From the NCBI GenBank assembly GCA_013350335.1, contig CM023534.1, positions 16,883,302 through 16,947,301 on the forward strand: 64,000 nucleotides of DNA, written 5' to 3'. Positions within the stretch are counted from its first letter, which is position 1. Every line of letters starts with the position of its first letter. Below the pieces are notes generated by a model. It saw nothing but the letters and a program-made list of their open reading frames with translations, was not told the origin of the DNA and searched no databases. The DNA comes from Chimonanthus salicifolius (Eukaryota; Streptophyta; Magnoliopsida; Laurales; Calycanthaceae). Below are positions 1 through 13,600 of this stretch, in pieces. The position numbers and the translations under genes were made by a program.

Positions 1-961
1 GTGCGTTTCCGAGAAAAAAACCATCAGATTTAAATTACTTCAAATTTGGATTTCAAAAGTAGGATTCAAATTAGACTTGTGATTGTGAAAGATTTTTTTT
101 TTTGTGTGTGAGATAAAACCAATTGAACTTTTTTATAACCCATTCGTGCAATGTTAAGTTAAACTGATTCTATAAAGATTTTATAGTTGCTAAACTTTGT
201 CAAAATCATGCTAGTCAAGGTCAAATTTTAGCTTAGAATAAAGAGCTGAGATGTTCGAATTAAAATTTAATTTGTGAAATCTAATTTACTCCGCATAGAA
301 GCCAGCCAATCAATTGTCATGTCTGAGAAAAAAAGAAAGGAAAATGTGAGGTCTATATTGCGTAATAATTTTTGCACCTCCATTTTTTTTTACAGTATTT
401 TTTTTAAAAGGAGTTTTTAAATTACTTAACCATGGGGGAAAATAGGAATGTAAAAATCACCACCCGTGGAAAATATAAATGAATTATTAATTGGGCCTCA
501 TTTTTGTAAGAAAAGAATAATCTATATTCAATTACAAGTATTACACATATATATAGGCTCTAACTGATCGTAAGACTATTTTAGTGAAACTCAAACTCTA
601 ATCCTAATCAAACTAAATACTAAATCTAATTATATTCAACAATTTTAAAATATGATAGGTTTAGCTTAGTGTAGGTATTTAGGTGAGTCAGTGATTGCTT
701 TTGGTCCTTCATGTTTATTGGAAGTTGAAGTTTATAAGGTAATAAAGATAACCCTGTGAAACCCTATTTAGAGGCCTAAGAAATAAGAATGTCAAAAACA
801 GATTAAGGAGGGTGGCACCATCTCTGCATTAGTGACTGTGTTGTTGCCAATTTTAGTACATGAGGGGATATGTGCGTTGAACCAAATAATTGCATGGACG
901 ACTTTGGTGCAAGTTTTGGTGCACGCAGGGCTGCCAAACTTGCCATTTGCAATGGTAAATA
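1..961. other. AT-rich left flank, no gene seen
   Basis: No coding segment with plant protein similarity could be read on either strand. The sequence is AT-rich with homopolymer runs. It lies upstream of the SWEET promoter. It is also where a second exon of the antisense BAHD fragment (at 1859-2287) would be expected if that gene were intact, and no DFGWG-type segment was found. Confidence 0.5.
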
Positions 962-1375
962 TCAATTTTTGGATGAACTAACATTTATTTTGTGACACGT
1001 CGAATTTTAAAAATTATAAAATAAATTGAAATTAGATTAATTAATTGAATTTAGTGTAAATTAATAAATTAATTAGAGAAATTTAGAGGAATTAAATAAT
1101 AAGATTTAATTGAAAATGAATTAGTGATGTGGCGTCACGCCACGTAGGCAGTGACGTGACATGCCATGTGGAAAGGACCAAAGAGTGAAGCAAAAGAGTG
1201 GAGTGTTGTTTGACTAAGTCACACAGCACTCCCTTATCTCACTCTTTCATGCGCACAGCAGAGTGGTTGTTCCACAATTTCATGAGCACAACAGCCATTC
1301 CCCACTTCCCATGCACAGGGCAGTGCTATCCTTCTTCTTCGACAGTTCAATTTTTGGATGAACTAACATTTATTT
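962..1375. repeat. 29-bp direct repeat bracketing a 356-bp insert upstream of SWEET
   Basis: Positions 962-990 and 1347-1375 are identical over 29 bp (starting TCAATTTTTGGATGAAC). The 356 bp between them begin TGTGACACGTCGAATTTT, which resembles the start of some plant LTRs. The insert contains a GC-richer block with ACGTGAC and CCACGT motifs. The repeat is too long for a 5-bp retrotransposon target duplication, so a tandem duplication or template-switch event is an alternative. It ends about 150 bp upstream of the SWEET TATA box. Confidence 0.6.
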
Positions 1376-1524
1376 GTTACTAAAAAACAAACACCATCTT
1401 ATTTCTATCCTTCAAATTTCCTATTTTCAACATATTTCATTTAATTTCCTTCTCTAAAGCCTAAGCATTTCCTCTACTTCTCTCTCCCTCTCAACATTTC
1501 TTCTACAAAGTTCAAATTCTCCTC

Positions 1525-1530
1525 TATAAA
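1525..1530 (+). promoter_or_regulatory. TATA box of the SWEET gene
   Basis: TATAAA lies in a pyrimidine-rich stretch 79 bp before the SWEET start codon. Transcription would begin near 1555-1560 and leave a 5' leader of about 50 nt rich in TCTC. This is inferred from position and consensus only. Confidence 0.55.
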
Positions 1531-1608
1531 GATCACTGTCACTCAAACTCTGCTCTCTATAGTTCTAAAATCAACCAGTCTCTCTCTTTCAAAATCAAGA
1601 GCTAAGCT

Positions 1609-4600
1609 ATGATGGTGAGTACAGACCATGTCCGAACAATCATCGGAGTCATCGGTAATGCTCGTTTTCATTTTAATAATTAATTATTATTATTGTTGTT
1701 GTTATTATAATTGTTATGGTTGTGATTATTTTACTTGAAATACATAGGTAATGGTTTTGAATTATGTTTTTACTTTATTTTTGCTGTATTCATTTAACTG
1801 TGTGAAAGATAATTATGTGGAAGGGAAGAAATAAAGAAGATATGAAGAAGAAAGGTACCTGAATAACAAGAGGATGAATAGCCAAGAAGCTCTGTCCCTC
1901 CACACTATAAAGGAGCTTCCTCCACGTCCTGTTGGGCCTTCTGGAGAGCTGCAGAAACTCCTCGGCGGTGAAGTCCATGAAAGCCTCAGCAAAGAGAGCA
2001 CCTTCTCCATTGCAATCAACCTCAAGCTTCTCACCACCCTCTGCACCAGCTCTTAGCCTGCCAGCCAATGGGTAGTAGTCCACAAGTGCTCTAGAGAGGG
2101 AGGATTTGAGGGTCTCTGAGCAGACATATTTCCTGTATAGATATAGATATTTGATGGAGAACCTGAGGAATTTCTGGTTATCAAGGTTGGATAGATAGAG
2201 AGTGTGCTTTGGTGTGGGGCTTTTTGGGTATATGTAGGTTGGCTGATTTGGGTGGAAACAATCTGGGAATTCTGAGTCTTGGAGCATGCTTCTTCTTTTT
2301 CTCTTAAAATGGGAAAAGGGAAGAGATGGAAAGAAAAGGAGGGAAACAGAGAGATATATGTACGTAGAACAGAGCAGTGGCCACTGAGGGAAGAACATGG
2401 GAAGAAGAGAGAGAGAGAGGGAAAAAGTAGATGAAAGAGACCCAACAAGAAGAGGCATAAGTGAAGATAGAGGAGGTGGTGGTGGTAGTGACTGGTGACC
2501 AGTGACTAGTGATTTGTAATGGATGTAAGAAAGAGGGAGAGAAGGAGATTTTGTAGTTAGAGCATTTCAAGGATCTGAATCATATCAGATGTTGTAGATA
2601 TCGGATGGTACGGTCATATTCTTTTTTCGCAATCACCTCCGAGATATCGGATTCAAATCACCTTCCTTTCCCTTCCCTTTCCTTCGTGCGCTCTGCTCTC
2701 TTTAATCGTCATACGTTGGAGTGCTTTCTCACCTGTCATCAACCTCTGGTTTTAAAAGCCCAGACTATGTTCAAACTTAAAGATTGATTGTAGTTTATAA
2801 TCCACGAATGGATAAACTGCAACATCATGAGTTTATTGAATCGTCTTAACTTTTTATTCTTTTTAAGATAAAATATAAAAAAAATTAGATAATTGTTTTT
2901 CCATTTCACATGAAAGCATGATCAATATTGAATTTAAATCAAAGGTAATAATATCATTTTACACTTTTTTTTAAACATGGGTATCTATACCCCATGTTGA
3001 GAGTGAGATTATTCCCATAGACACGTGAAATCAACAAAAAGTTATGTGTGTCAGGTTAGCTTAAAAGGATTTGAACCTGATACCTTTGTTCAGGTTCCTT
3101 TCTTCTTCATATCTTTTTTATATTCTTTTGTCTAATTAAATTTTTATTTGATTTATATTAGAGTAAAATTAAAACACTCTTAAATTAGTATTTGATAATT
3201 ACACTATGATGAATTGAGATTATAAACAAGTTATTTTAAATTTTGTAGAGTCGAGCTGAAAAGATTATTTTATTTAATTGAATTTTATATCATTTAAAAT
3301 TTGAATTTTGGATACTAAGTTTGATTTATTTAAGCTTAAGTTGATTGGAGGATAATCTTTAGTGGGAGTTACATATACAATTTGGCTGTCGGCCACTCGG
3401 CCCTAACTTCAATATATTCATAATTTGTACAAATGGTTAATTGAATTAACTTTTGATAGTTTGATTTGCATTTGATGCTTATTATTTTAAGCAAGAGTGA
3501 AAAGATTGGATTGAGATTAGGTATATTTATGAAAGGGATTAAGATATTTAATCTAGACATTTTTTTTTTTAAAGAAAAAGAGTTGAGTTCATGTATGGTT
3601 GTTGAGCTTGTTAATAAATTGTTGAAGTTAAATAGTATAGATTTCAGACGAATCAACTTATTTTGAACCTCAACTCTAATATATTCATTTATTTAATTAT
3701 TAGATCATTTTGTTTATTAAATGAATTATTACATTTGATTCAAACTTTAACTTTTTAAATAAAATTGATTCCAATTCACTTGTTGGGGTAGAAATTAACG
3801 CCCCTATATACTTAAATTTTCATGGCACAGCCCACATGCTTCAATTTGACTATTCTATGGGACAAAGAAGATCTTTTAATAAAGTTTTAAAATACTTCTA
3901 TACATAAATTCTCAGTAACAATTTCTTGGTTTTGCAGGAAATGTCATTTCGTTTGGCTTATTCCTCTCACCTGTGTAAGGATTTTTTTTTTTCTTAATTT
4001 TTTTTTCCATTGTTGAGATTAGTGATACTGAGCATTGTGACAAATACCATTCTCGGGATATTAACGGCAATTGGTAATAACGGGACATTTTTAAATTCTC
4101 GGGTTTTTATCGGGAATTTAACGGGAAAGTCTCACGGAAATTATAATATTTAAAAAATAAAAAATAGAATAAATAAAAAAATAATGAAATAAAAATGGTA
4201 TAGGGAATTTACCGGGAATTTATCGGGAATTTACCGGCAATTTACCGGGATATTATCGCGTTATTAATGTTTATCGCGTTTTTAACGCGATTTTATCGAG
4301 AATTTACTGGGAATTTATCGTCGTGGCGATAAAAACACATTTTTAACGTGGTAATGATATTTTACCGATAAAAAAATGATAAATTTGAAAATACCACCGA
4401 TATTTGTGACAAGAATACTGAGCAGAATATCTTCTTCTATTGATGAAAGAGACGATATTTACTTTTCTCAATTGTTGTCACCATTTTAAGTGCTAAAAAT
4501 ACAAGGGTAATATCTCAATGGTTAGCATTTCTCCTCCTTGGATGTCCTTGTTTTTAGATCTCATCATTCTCATGATTTACTTGTAGACTGTATTTCGATG

Positions 4601-7600
4601 AAAGTTATCCTTCTTTGGTAACTAAGATGTAGAGGTAAAAAATTATTTTTTTATTCCTCCCTTCCTACTTTTTAAATGTTTTTCGAAGTAAGGAGTATTC
4701 ATAATATTCAGAGTAACTCCTAGTCAAGGGTAACTCTGGATAATCCCTCCAAAATTTACCCTTCATCCAAACACAACTATAGTTACAACTTCAAAGTTGT
4801 CACTTGAAGTCTTAGACAGTCAACTCGTAAAAAAAATTGTCAAATTAAGTTGTAAGCATCAATATTAAATTGATGAGATAATTTCCTCTAATGATTAGAA
4901 TGATCATTGCTATCACCAAAATTGTTTGTCTGATTTACTTAGACTATATTGAATAATTAATGATAATTTTGTTAAAACACATGAGTAGAACTAATCCTTA
5001 AAAATCGACTATTAAGGAAAGGGAACCCATGTGTTTATAAACCCCATAATCCAAAGGTCCACTCGCAATGTTAGACTTTGCTAACACTTCCCCTCAGTAC
5101 TAAAACTAGAGACAGTTGGCTCTCTCCCTCCATGCAAGACCGAAGATATGAATATGACCCATCTCTATAGTACCCTCACTCTGATACTAAGTAAGAACAC
5201 ACAAGTAACTGTCATCTTAAAAAATTGACTATTATAAAGAGGGAACTCATTTTCTTATAATCCTCGTAGCTCAAGAGTCCATGCACAATATAAAACTTTA
5301 CTAAAAAAGATTTAAACTTGAGATTGATTCAAGCTTCAAGAATTTGCTTCTCATAAAAATCTTACTTCTTTTGGATGGATGTTGATGAAACAAAAGAATT
5401 TGGAGATGAGATTGAGATTATTCTATCAGAGTTGAAGTTTAGGTGCTTAGATGACGAAATTGAGTAAATGCAGGCCCACATTTTATAAGATTTGGAAGAA
5501 GGGAGACGTGGAGCAGTTCTCTCCAATCCCCTATCTTGCTACCTTCCTCAATTGCATGTTATGGGTATTCTACGGCCTCCCTTTCGTCACTCCCAAAAGC
5601 ATTCTTGTCGTCACCATCAACAGTATTGGCCTCGTATTGGAGATCATCTACCTCGCTATATACTTCACATATTCCAACAAAAAGAAAAGAGTATGTCATC
5701 TGCAACAATCCCACTTCTTAAATACTTTAATTTTTTTTTTCTTTTTCACACATAAATTCCCTTTCCTCTTCACTTAGAATTTAAGTGACATATTTCTCTT
5801 ACAAAGGTTATATTCGAATTCCACAAAAAAAAGAAAAAGAAATTTCATTCATAATTGTTTTAGAAAAAAAAACTTATAATCAAAGGTTACAAGTAGAAGA
5901 CTAAAAAAGCAAAACTCGAATTAATATAAGTAGAAGTAAAGGTACAATAGATTTTACATTTTAAAATGGAGAGAAGATTTTTTAATAATAGGCATTTAAA
6001 TATAAAGTTTAAGAGTTTAGACAGAGGAAAATGACATTGGCATTAGTGGTTTTTATAACAAAGGACTGAGTCTTTACACTATTTGGATGATAGATAAATT
6101 GATAAAAGAATAAGTTTATAGTTCTTTGTTATAAAAAGCATCGAAGTCTCTATCATTTCTCTCTTACGGATAAATGAAAATGAGGTGACAGTAATTAATT
6201 TTATCAAGGTGAATTTACGATTTATGAACTAAACTAAGAAAACTCTCATGACTTTTCTTTTAAAAAAGTATAAATTTTGGGAGAAAAAAAAACCAACACG
6301 GCATTATATTAGGGCCAAGCGTACTCCCACATCCACAATATGTTGTGCTTAGGTGGAGAATGCTCCCTCTTATATACCCCTTAAATTTCTAGCTCTTGGA
6401 CAATGTGGGTCAAATTCCCACACTCCCAGCATGCCCAACTCTCTCTCTCTGCACTCTCTGTTGGGCCTGAACGCCTAAACCCGGTCATCTAGACTTGGGC
6501 ATCACACATATTCTCCACTTCCTATGAATAATCTCAACCCTCACACATAACATTTTGAAAACCAAAATCATTACTCAAACCATGTTATCATAGTTTAATT
6601 TAATTAGGTTCAATCATCGAGTCAAATTATCTTGAACCATTTTAAACCATAATGTTAGTATAAAATCTTACTAATATTATGTTATGAAATAAATTATTAA
6701 AATATGAAAATTGAAACTGATACTGCAACTATAATATTATAATAGAACACAATAAAAATGACATTTTTAGTGAAAAATAAATGAAAATATTTCTAAATAA
6801 ATCGAATCATCGTAAGAGTTTGATCGAAGACCAATCAGATTGACTCATACACTTGGGTTCGATTTTAAAATACTGCACCAAGACAGGTTAAACCAAACAC
6901 ACAAGCTCCTTAAACTTGTCCTAGTAATAATTAATAAAGCAAGAGTGTAGCGTGATTGTCTCATTCCTTTCAAATTGCTCTATATTTGTACATTTTGATG
7001 GGGCTCCTTACTTTGTATTTTTTCAATTTTTTTTAGGTGAGGATGTTAAAATATTTAGTAGTTGAATTGGCATTCGTGGCAGCAGTTGTTGTGATTGTTC
7101 TCACGGTCGTTCACATTCCAAAGAGACGATCATTGATAGTGGGCTGCCTTTGTGTCATCTTCGGCACTTGCATGTACGCTTCACCTCTATCAGTCATGGT
7201 AAGTGCTTCAAATATTCAAAAATAATTTGAACTATACATGTTAAAAAAAAAAAAATTTAATTTATCTATTGTTAGATTTTGAACTAGTCAACTCAATCAA
7301 TCATTAATAGTTAAATCATTTATCTCGTCAATCTAAAATTCACATTCAAAATTAAATTTTACATGTCTCAATGTAGGGGCTATATATACCCTAAGGTGGC
7401 CATTGCATGTAACTTTCATGTGGTGATAGCACGGGTCGAAAAAACGGTCTCAGCCGATATATCGAATCATCACTGGACTCATTGGGTCTGGTGCCTGCGT
7501 CACCCTTCCTCTTCACACCCATTTAGAATCATTTTCCAACTTTTTCCACTTTGAGTTAGATAGATTATTGTTTTAACCATATGAAATTGAATCTTTGGGA

Positions 7601-10600
7601 TCTTATAAAGTATAACTTTATTTAATTGATCAAGGTAATTTTTTTATGACAACGTATTCGAACCAATTCATCCACATGGGTCCATGTAGGCCTCACATGA
7701 AGATATCGCAAATAAAGCAGTGTAGGGTTCGAGTTCTATGTATATAGTATTGTATACACCCAGCTGTAGTAGAGAAAATTATACTTCATTTCTTCGACCA
7801 ATGGTAGGTGTCCATGTCACTAAAATCATAAGGGTGTTAACACTTTTTTGAAGATTAATTTTCAATTATTTAATCATTTTGTATGATGTGGAATGAGGTA
7901 TTGACTACACCGGAGTTTATTGTAATTTTACCAAAGTAATATTTTGTTTTGAGAAAAAAATTGAGACCTCATATTATCAGCATAATTATCATTGATAATG
8001 TTATGTTATTTGGGCTGATTGCAGAAAATGGTTATCCAAACAAAGAGCGTAAAATACATGCCTTTTTGGCTTTCTCTGGTGGCCTTCCTCAATGGAGTCT
8101 GTTGGACTTCTTATGCGCTCCTTCGCTTCGATATCTTTATCACAGTATATGCACTTAATCTCATCATACTCAATGCATTTTAATTCATAAATCATTCATC
8201 ACATTGGTCTCTAGGTTGGCTCCCTTGCAACTCTTTTACTTTTTGATAACTGAGGGGAACAATTAGGCAAGAGCTCCCATCAATTCTTCAGAGAGAACGG
8301 GTTAAAATGCACAGAGGTTTTGGTCTCTCTCTATTGTGAGAGATGAAAAATGTATTCTCATTGTATTAATAGACTATTTACAAAAGAAAAGATGGAAAGA
8401 ATATACAATTGGGGAAAATAAAAGGAAATAAAATTAATACCTTCAAATTAGGAATCCTAATTTGAAGGAGGGCAATCTGTAATATTCTAATACTCCCCGT
8501 CAAGGTGGAGCGTGTATGTGAATAACGCCCATCTTACCAATTAAGTCATGAAACAAATCTCGTCCCAACGGTTTCGTGAAGGCATCAGCAAGTTGATGAG
8601 AAAAAGGTATATGACAAGGAACAAGTAGTCCAGATTACAATTTTTCCCTAACGAAATGACAATCAAGCTCGATATGTTTGGTTCTTTCGTGAAAAATCGG
8701 ATTGTTGGCAATGTGCAAGGCGGCTTGATTGTCACAGAATAAAGTGATAGGCGAAGAATGATGAATGCCAAGATCGCTGAGTAAGTACTTCAACCATTGA
8801 AGTTCACATGTCAGAGTGGCCATGACGCGATATTCGGCTTCAGCGGATGAACGACAAACTGTAGTCTGCTTCTTAGTCTTCCAAGAAAGAAGGTTGGAGC
8901 CCAAGAATGTACAGTAGCCAGAGGTTGACCATCGAGTGGTTGAGTATCCTTGGAGGCGAAGAGTGCTTGATGAAGAGAGGAATATGCCTTTATTAACCGA
9001 TCCTTTCAAATAGCGTATGACGCGATGTGCAGCATCCAAATGAGCACTACGAGGAAAGTACATAAATTGACTGAGAATATGGACGGCATAGTTAAGATCT
9101 GGTCTGGTGACAATAAGATAGATGAGACGACCCACAATGTGACGATATGTGGTAGGGTCAAGCAGTAAGGTCCCATCATCAGGGGATAATTTCAGGTGTT
9201 GTTCCATTGGAAAATCTGAAATACGGCCACCAATGAGTCCAGTGTCTTTGAGAATATCTATGATATATTTCTGTTCAGAAAGAAAAAAGCCTTTCTTAGA
9301 TTGGGCAACCTCAATGCCCAAAAAATATTTTAGTCGCCCCAAGTCTTTGATGTAAACTTTTCTTCAAGAAACCGTTTGAGGCATGGAATGGCCAAAACAT
9401 CATTACCGGTCAAAATGATATCATCCAGATAAACTAGAACAAATGTGGAAGAGCTTCCTTGATGATGAGTAAACAAAGAATAATCAGACTTGGACTGTGA
9501 AAAACTAGCTTGAAGGAGGGTGGACGAAAATTTTGCAAACCACTGTCGCGAGGCTTGTTTTAACCCATAAAGAGATTTGTTTAAGCGACAGACCCGTTGC
9601 TCCCCTTGTCGCGAAAAATCGGGTGGAATCGTCATATAGACTTCTTCGTCAAGATCACCTTGTAAAAAGGCATTGTTGACGTCAAGTTGGTGAAGAGACC
9701 AATTCTTAACTGAAGCAATAGAAAGTAGTGCACGAACAGTTACTAGCTTAGCGACAGGAGCAAAAGTGTCATGATAGTCCAGTCCTTCAATCTGAATGTA
9801 GCCTTTGGCCACCAATCGAGTTTTGTAACGTTCAATGGAGCCATCAATTTATACTTGATCTTATAGATCCACTTGCATCCAATAGGCTTCTTATTGGGGG
9901 GCAAAGAGGTGAGGCTCCAGGTGTTGTTTTCTCCAAGGCAGCAATTTCAGATTCCATGGCCTCCTTCCAGTGTGGGGATTGAACTGCTTGGTTGAAGCTG
10001 CGAGGCTCATCTGAGGAACAAATAGAAAAAAGAAAACTGCGATGGGCAGTAGAGAGATTAGAGGATGAGATGTAATGATGAAGGAGGTAAGGCGTACCTG
10101 TCAACGTGGAAGGAGATGGAGAGGGTCGATGCTCATGAGAGGCTGTGGAGCACTCATAATCAGCCAGATGTGGCGGTGGTCGACGGGTGTGGCGAGAACG
10201 ATCAACAGGTGTTGAAGTAGAAGGCATAATAGAGGGAGACTGTCCCAAAGGCAGGGGAGAAATGGAGGAGTCAGAGGGAATGACCGGAGGAAAAACCAAA
10301 ATAGGTTCATCAGGGATGGGTAAGGGGGTGACAGGCAAGGAGGCGGATGTGTCCGGCAAATCACGATATGGAAAAATACCTTCATAGAATGTGACATCAC
10401 GAGAAGTGTAGATAAGTTTGGAGGCTAAATCAAAAATGCGGTAACCCTTTTGAACATAGGCGTAGCCGACAAAGATACCTAGTTTAGCCCGTTGGTCAAA
10501 CTTATGCTTGGGGGATTGGTTGTGACCAAAACAGAGACTGTCAAAGACTCGTAAAGAGGAGTAATGGGGTTTGGAGTTGAAGAAGACCTCATGAGGTGAT

Positions 10601-13600
10601 TTTTCAAACAAAAGAAGAGTGGGCATTTTGTTGATGAGGTAGGCTGCAGTAAGGACCCATTCACCCTAAAATGTGAGAGGTAAAGAGGATTGAAAACGAA
10701 GGGCACGTGCAACTTCTAGAAGATGACGATGCTTATGTTCAACGACACCATTTTGTTGGGGAGTGTAAACACAACTAAGTTGGTGAATAATCCCATGAGA
10801 GGAAAATAAGAGTTGTATGGCAGTGGAGAGGAACTCAGTACCGTTATCCGAACGAATTTGTTGAATGACGGGAAAGAGGGCCGCATCAGTGCCGAATGTA
10901 ACAGCATGAATGTGGGAATGAAATTGTGTTTGCATCGTGGTAAAAAAAGATGCTAAAAATGAGTGCGAGTCAGATTTAACATGCATAAGAAAAATCCATG
11001 TGCAGCGAGTAAAATCATCCACAATAGTTAAAAAATATTTAGAACCATTTAAAGAAGGTTGAGAGAAAGGTCCCCAAATATCATAGTGAAGTAAAGCAAA
11101 TGGACGTTTAGTAGTAATAGAACTAGAAGGAAAAGGCAATCGTTTATATTTTGCCTGAGGACAAACATCACAATATTTATTCGGAGAACATGAAATGAAA
11201 GGAAAATCCTTAGCTAAAAGACGTAAGCTGTCTTTATTCAAATGGCCAAGCCTGAAATGCCATATATCAAGGGAAGGGGGTGTGACGACCGCAAGTGCCG
11301 ATGCTGCATGAAAGTAATAGAGGTCGTCATGAGCATTACCCTATCCAATCGACTTCCTCGTTGATTGCTCCTGAAAAAGGCAGTGAAAGGAAGAGAATAT
11401 TATGGAACAAGATTTGGAGGCAGTCAATTGAGTGACAGACAAAAGGTTAAATTTAAAAGAGGGAACAAATAACACGTGCTAAAGCGTAATAGTGGATGAA
11501 AGGTGGACAGTACCAACATGAGTGACATGTGTAGTGGAACCATCGAGAAGGTGCACAGTAGGGGGATTATGGTATGGTGTATATGAAGAAAATAAAGAGA
11601 GGGAAGAACACATATGGTTGTTGGCACCAGTGTCAATAATCCAAACAGAATGAGAAGGAACCGAGAGGGCAATACCTGCCAGATGAGCACTAGATGTATC
11701 GCTACTACCTGGAGAAATCAGAGCCAATAACTGAGTGTACTGCTCCTGTGTTAGAGCTGGCGGAGGCATAGTGGAGGAGTCGCCAGGGCGAGCAGTCGGC
11801 TGAGTAACAAAGGAGTGATCACGTGATGGAGGCGCAGATGAATCAGACTTGCGTGGAGGATACCCAACGAGTTTGTAACATCCGTCGCGAGAATGGCCAT
11901 CTCGCCCACAGTGAGTACAGTGGAAACGAGGTCTGCGGTTGGAAGATGGTCTTCGCTGAGAAGAGCTCCCTCGAGGAGGTTGTTTGGCAATAAGAGCCGC
12001 GGCATCAGGAACATGAGGAGAGGATGAATGGATCTCCTGTTGCTTGTCCTCCTGCCGAACTAAAGAATAAACCTTCGTGATGCTGGGAAAAGGATCCATG
12101 AGTAGAATCTGACTGCGGACGATGGCAAAACGGTCATGGAGACCCTATAAGAATTCCATAGCACGAGACCGCTCCAGATGGTCAGCTATGGCTCTGCCAT
12201 TGTCACAAGTACAAGGAGGTAGTGCAAAAAAGGAATTGAGCTCATTCCATATGATCTTGAGGTGAGTGTAATAAGTGGAGACGGATAAGTCATCTTGTCT
12301 GAAGTGAGTGATAGACTGGGTCAACTGATATAACAGTGGAGCATTCGTCTGAAAGAAGCGTTCAGATAGATCAACCCAAACATCACGGGCAGTGGTTGCA
12401 TACAAAACACTGCTGCGAATATCTGAAGAAATTGAGTTTAGAAGCCAAGAAATAACCATATCATTACAGCGTTCCCAATAGCCAAGATCAGGTTGTGTAT
12501 CCGGTTTGACAAAAGTTCCATCCACAAAACCAAATTTATTCTTTGCATGTAAAGCAGTCGTGACTGCGCGGAGTCAGGTACCATAATTATCATCGCTTAA
12601 GGGAGGTCAAACAAGAATCATGGAGGGGTTGTCGGAGTGATGAATTGTCAAGAAGTCTGCAGTTGGGACAGGAGGCGCAGCAGAACCACTGTCAGAGCCT
12701 TTGGGCGTTGCTTTCGGAGCCATCAAAACCAATGATAAAATAGAAAACCACAAAAAAATGGTGAAGGCGATGTCTGGACAGAGGTTAAGCTAGGGGCCAT
12801 TGTATCGCAGAAATAGATGCAGGTCAAGGGGGGTGAATGCCGTCCAAGCAAAACGGCAGAATGCTGCGACTAGCGAGAGTCCGAATAGATTCGCGCCGCA
12901 GATCTGAAACACAACCGCAGCAGAGTCGGGTACTGGTGGTGAAACAACAGCAGGCCGTGGGAGCAAATCCAGCCACGAAAGCAGAGGGCGTCCCCAAACG
13001 CGACAGATTTGGAGGATGGAGAGCAGAAGTGCGGAATGGGCTGCCGGAGAAACGCAGATGGGCAGACGTTGGCAAGCAGAAAACAGGGCTAGAAAACCGC
13101 CGGATCTGCAACAGGTTGCAGCGCGTCGGTGAGGGCTGAACAAAGTAGGGTTCGGTTAGTGACCTGCAATCGACAACCCACAATCGGCGATGGACAACGG
13201 CGAGAAACAAGCGGTGGATCTCAGAACCCAACGACTGGACCTGGGTTGCAGATCGGAGATGAACTGCGGAAGGAACGGCTGACTCAGATCTGATCTGTGC
13301 AGCAGAAGGCAAAAAAATGCTTGACGGCGGGGCAGAGTGGCAAACGGGGATGCCGCTGCAAGTAGAGAACCGTAGAGGCACACGAAGGCCGGCCGGAATA
13401 GGAACGGTGTCTAGGCAGGGCAGAAAGAGGCGGCAGCAATGGAAAACCCAGATTACTGTCTGCAAACAGAAACCGAAGAAAAACGGCACCAAAAAATTTT
13501 GGAAGGTAAATCCCGTCTGACAAAGGCGGAAAAAAATTTTAAACTAGCGTGTTACCATATTAAAATGCAGGTTTTGGTCTCTCTCTACTGTGAGAGATGA

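Noticed and set aside
10101..10400. Open frames on both strands across the copia integrase C-terminal region
   Set aside because: They are shadows of the gag-pol frame. The frame with integrase and reverse-transcriptase motifs is the real one.
12824..13492. 222-codon minus-strand open frame in the copia leader
   Set aside because: It is open because the region is GC-rich. The translation has no recognisable domain, lies between the primer-binding site and gag, and overlaps open frames in other phases.
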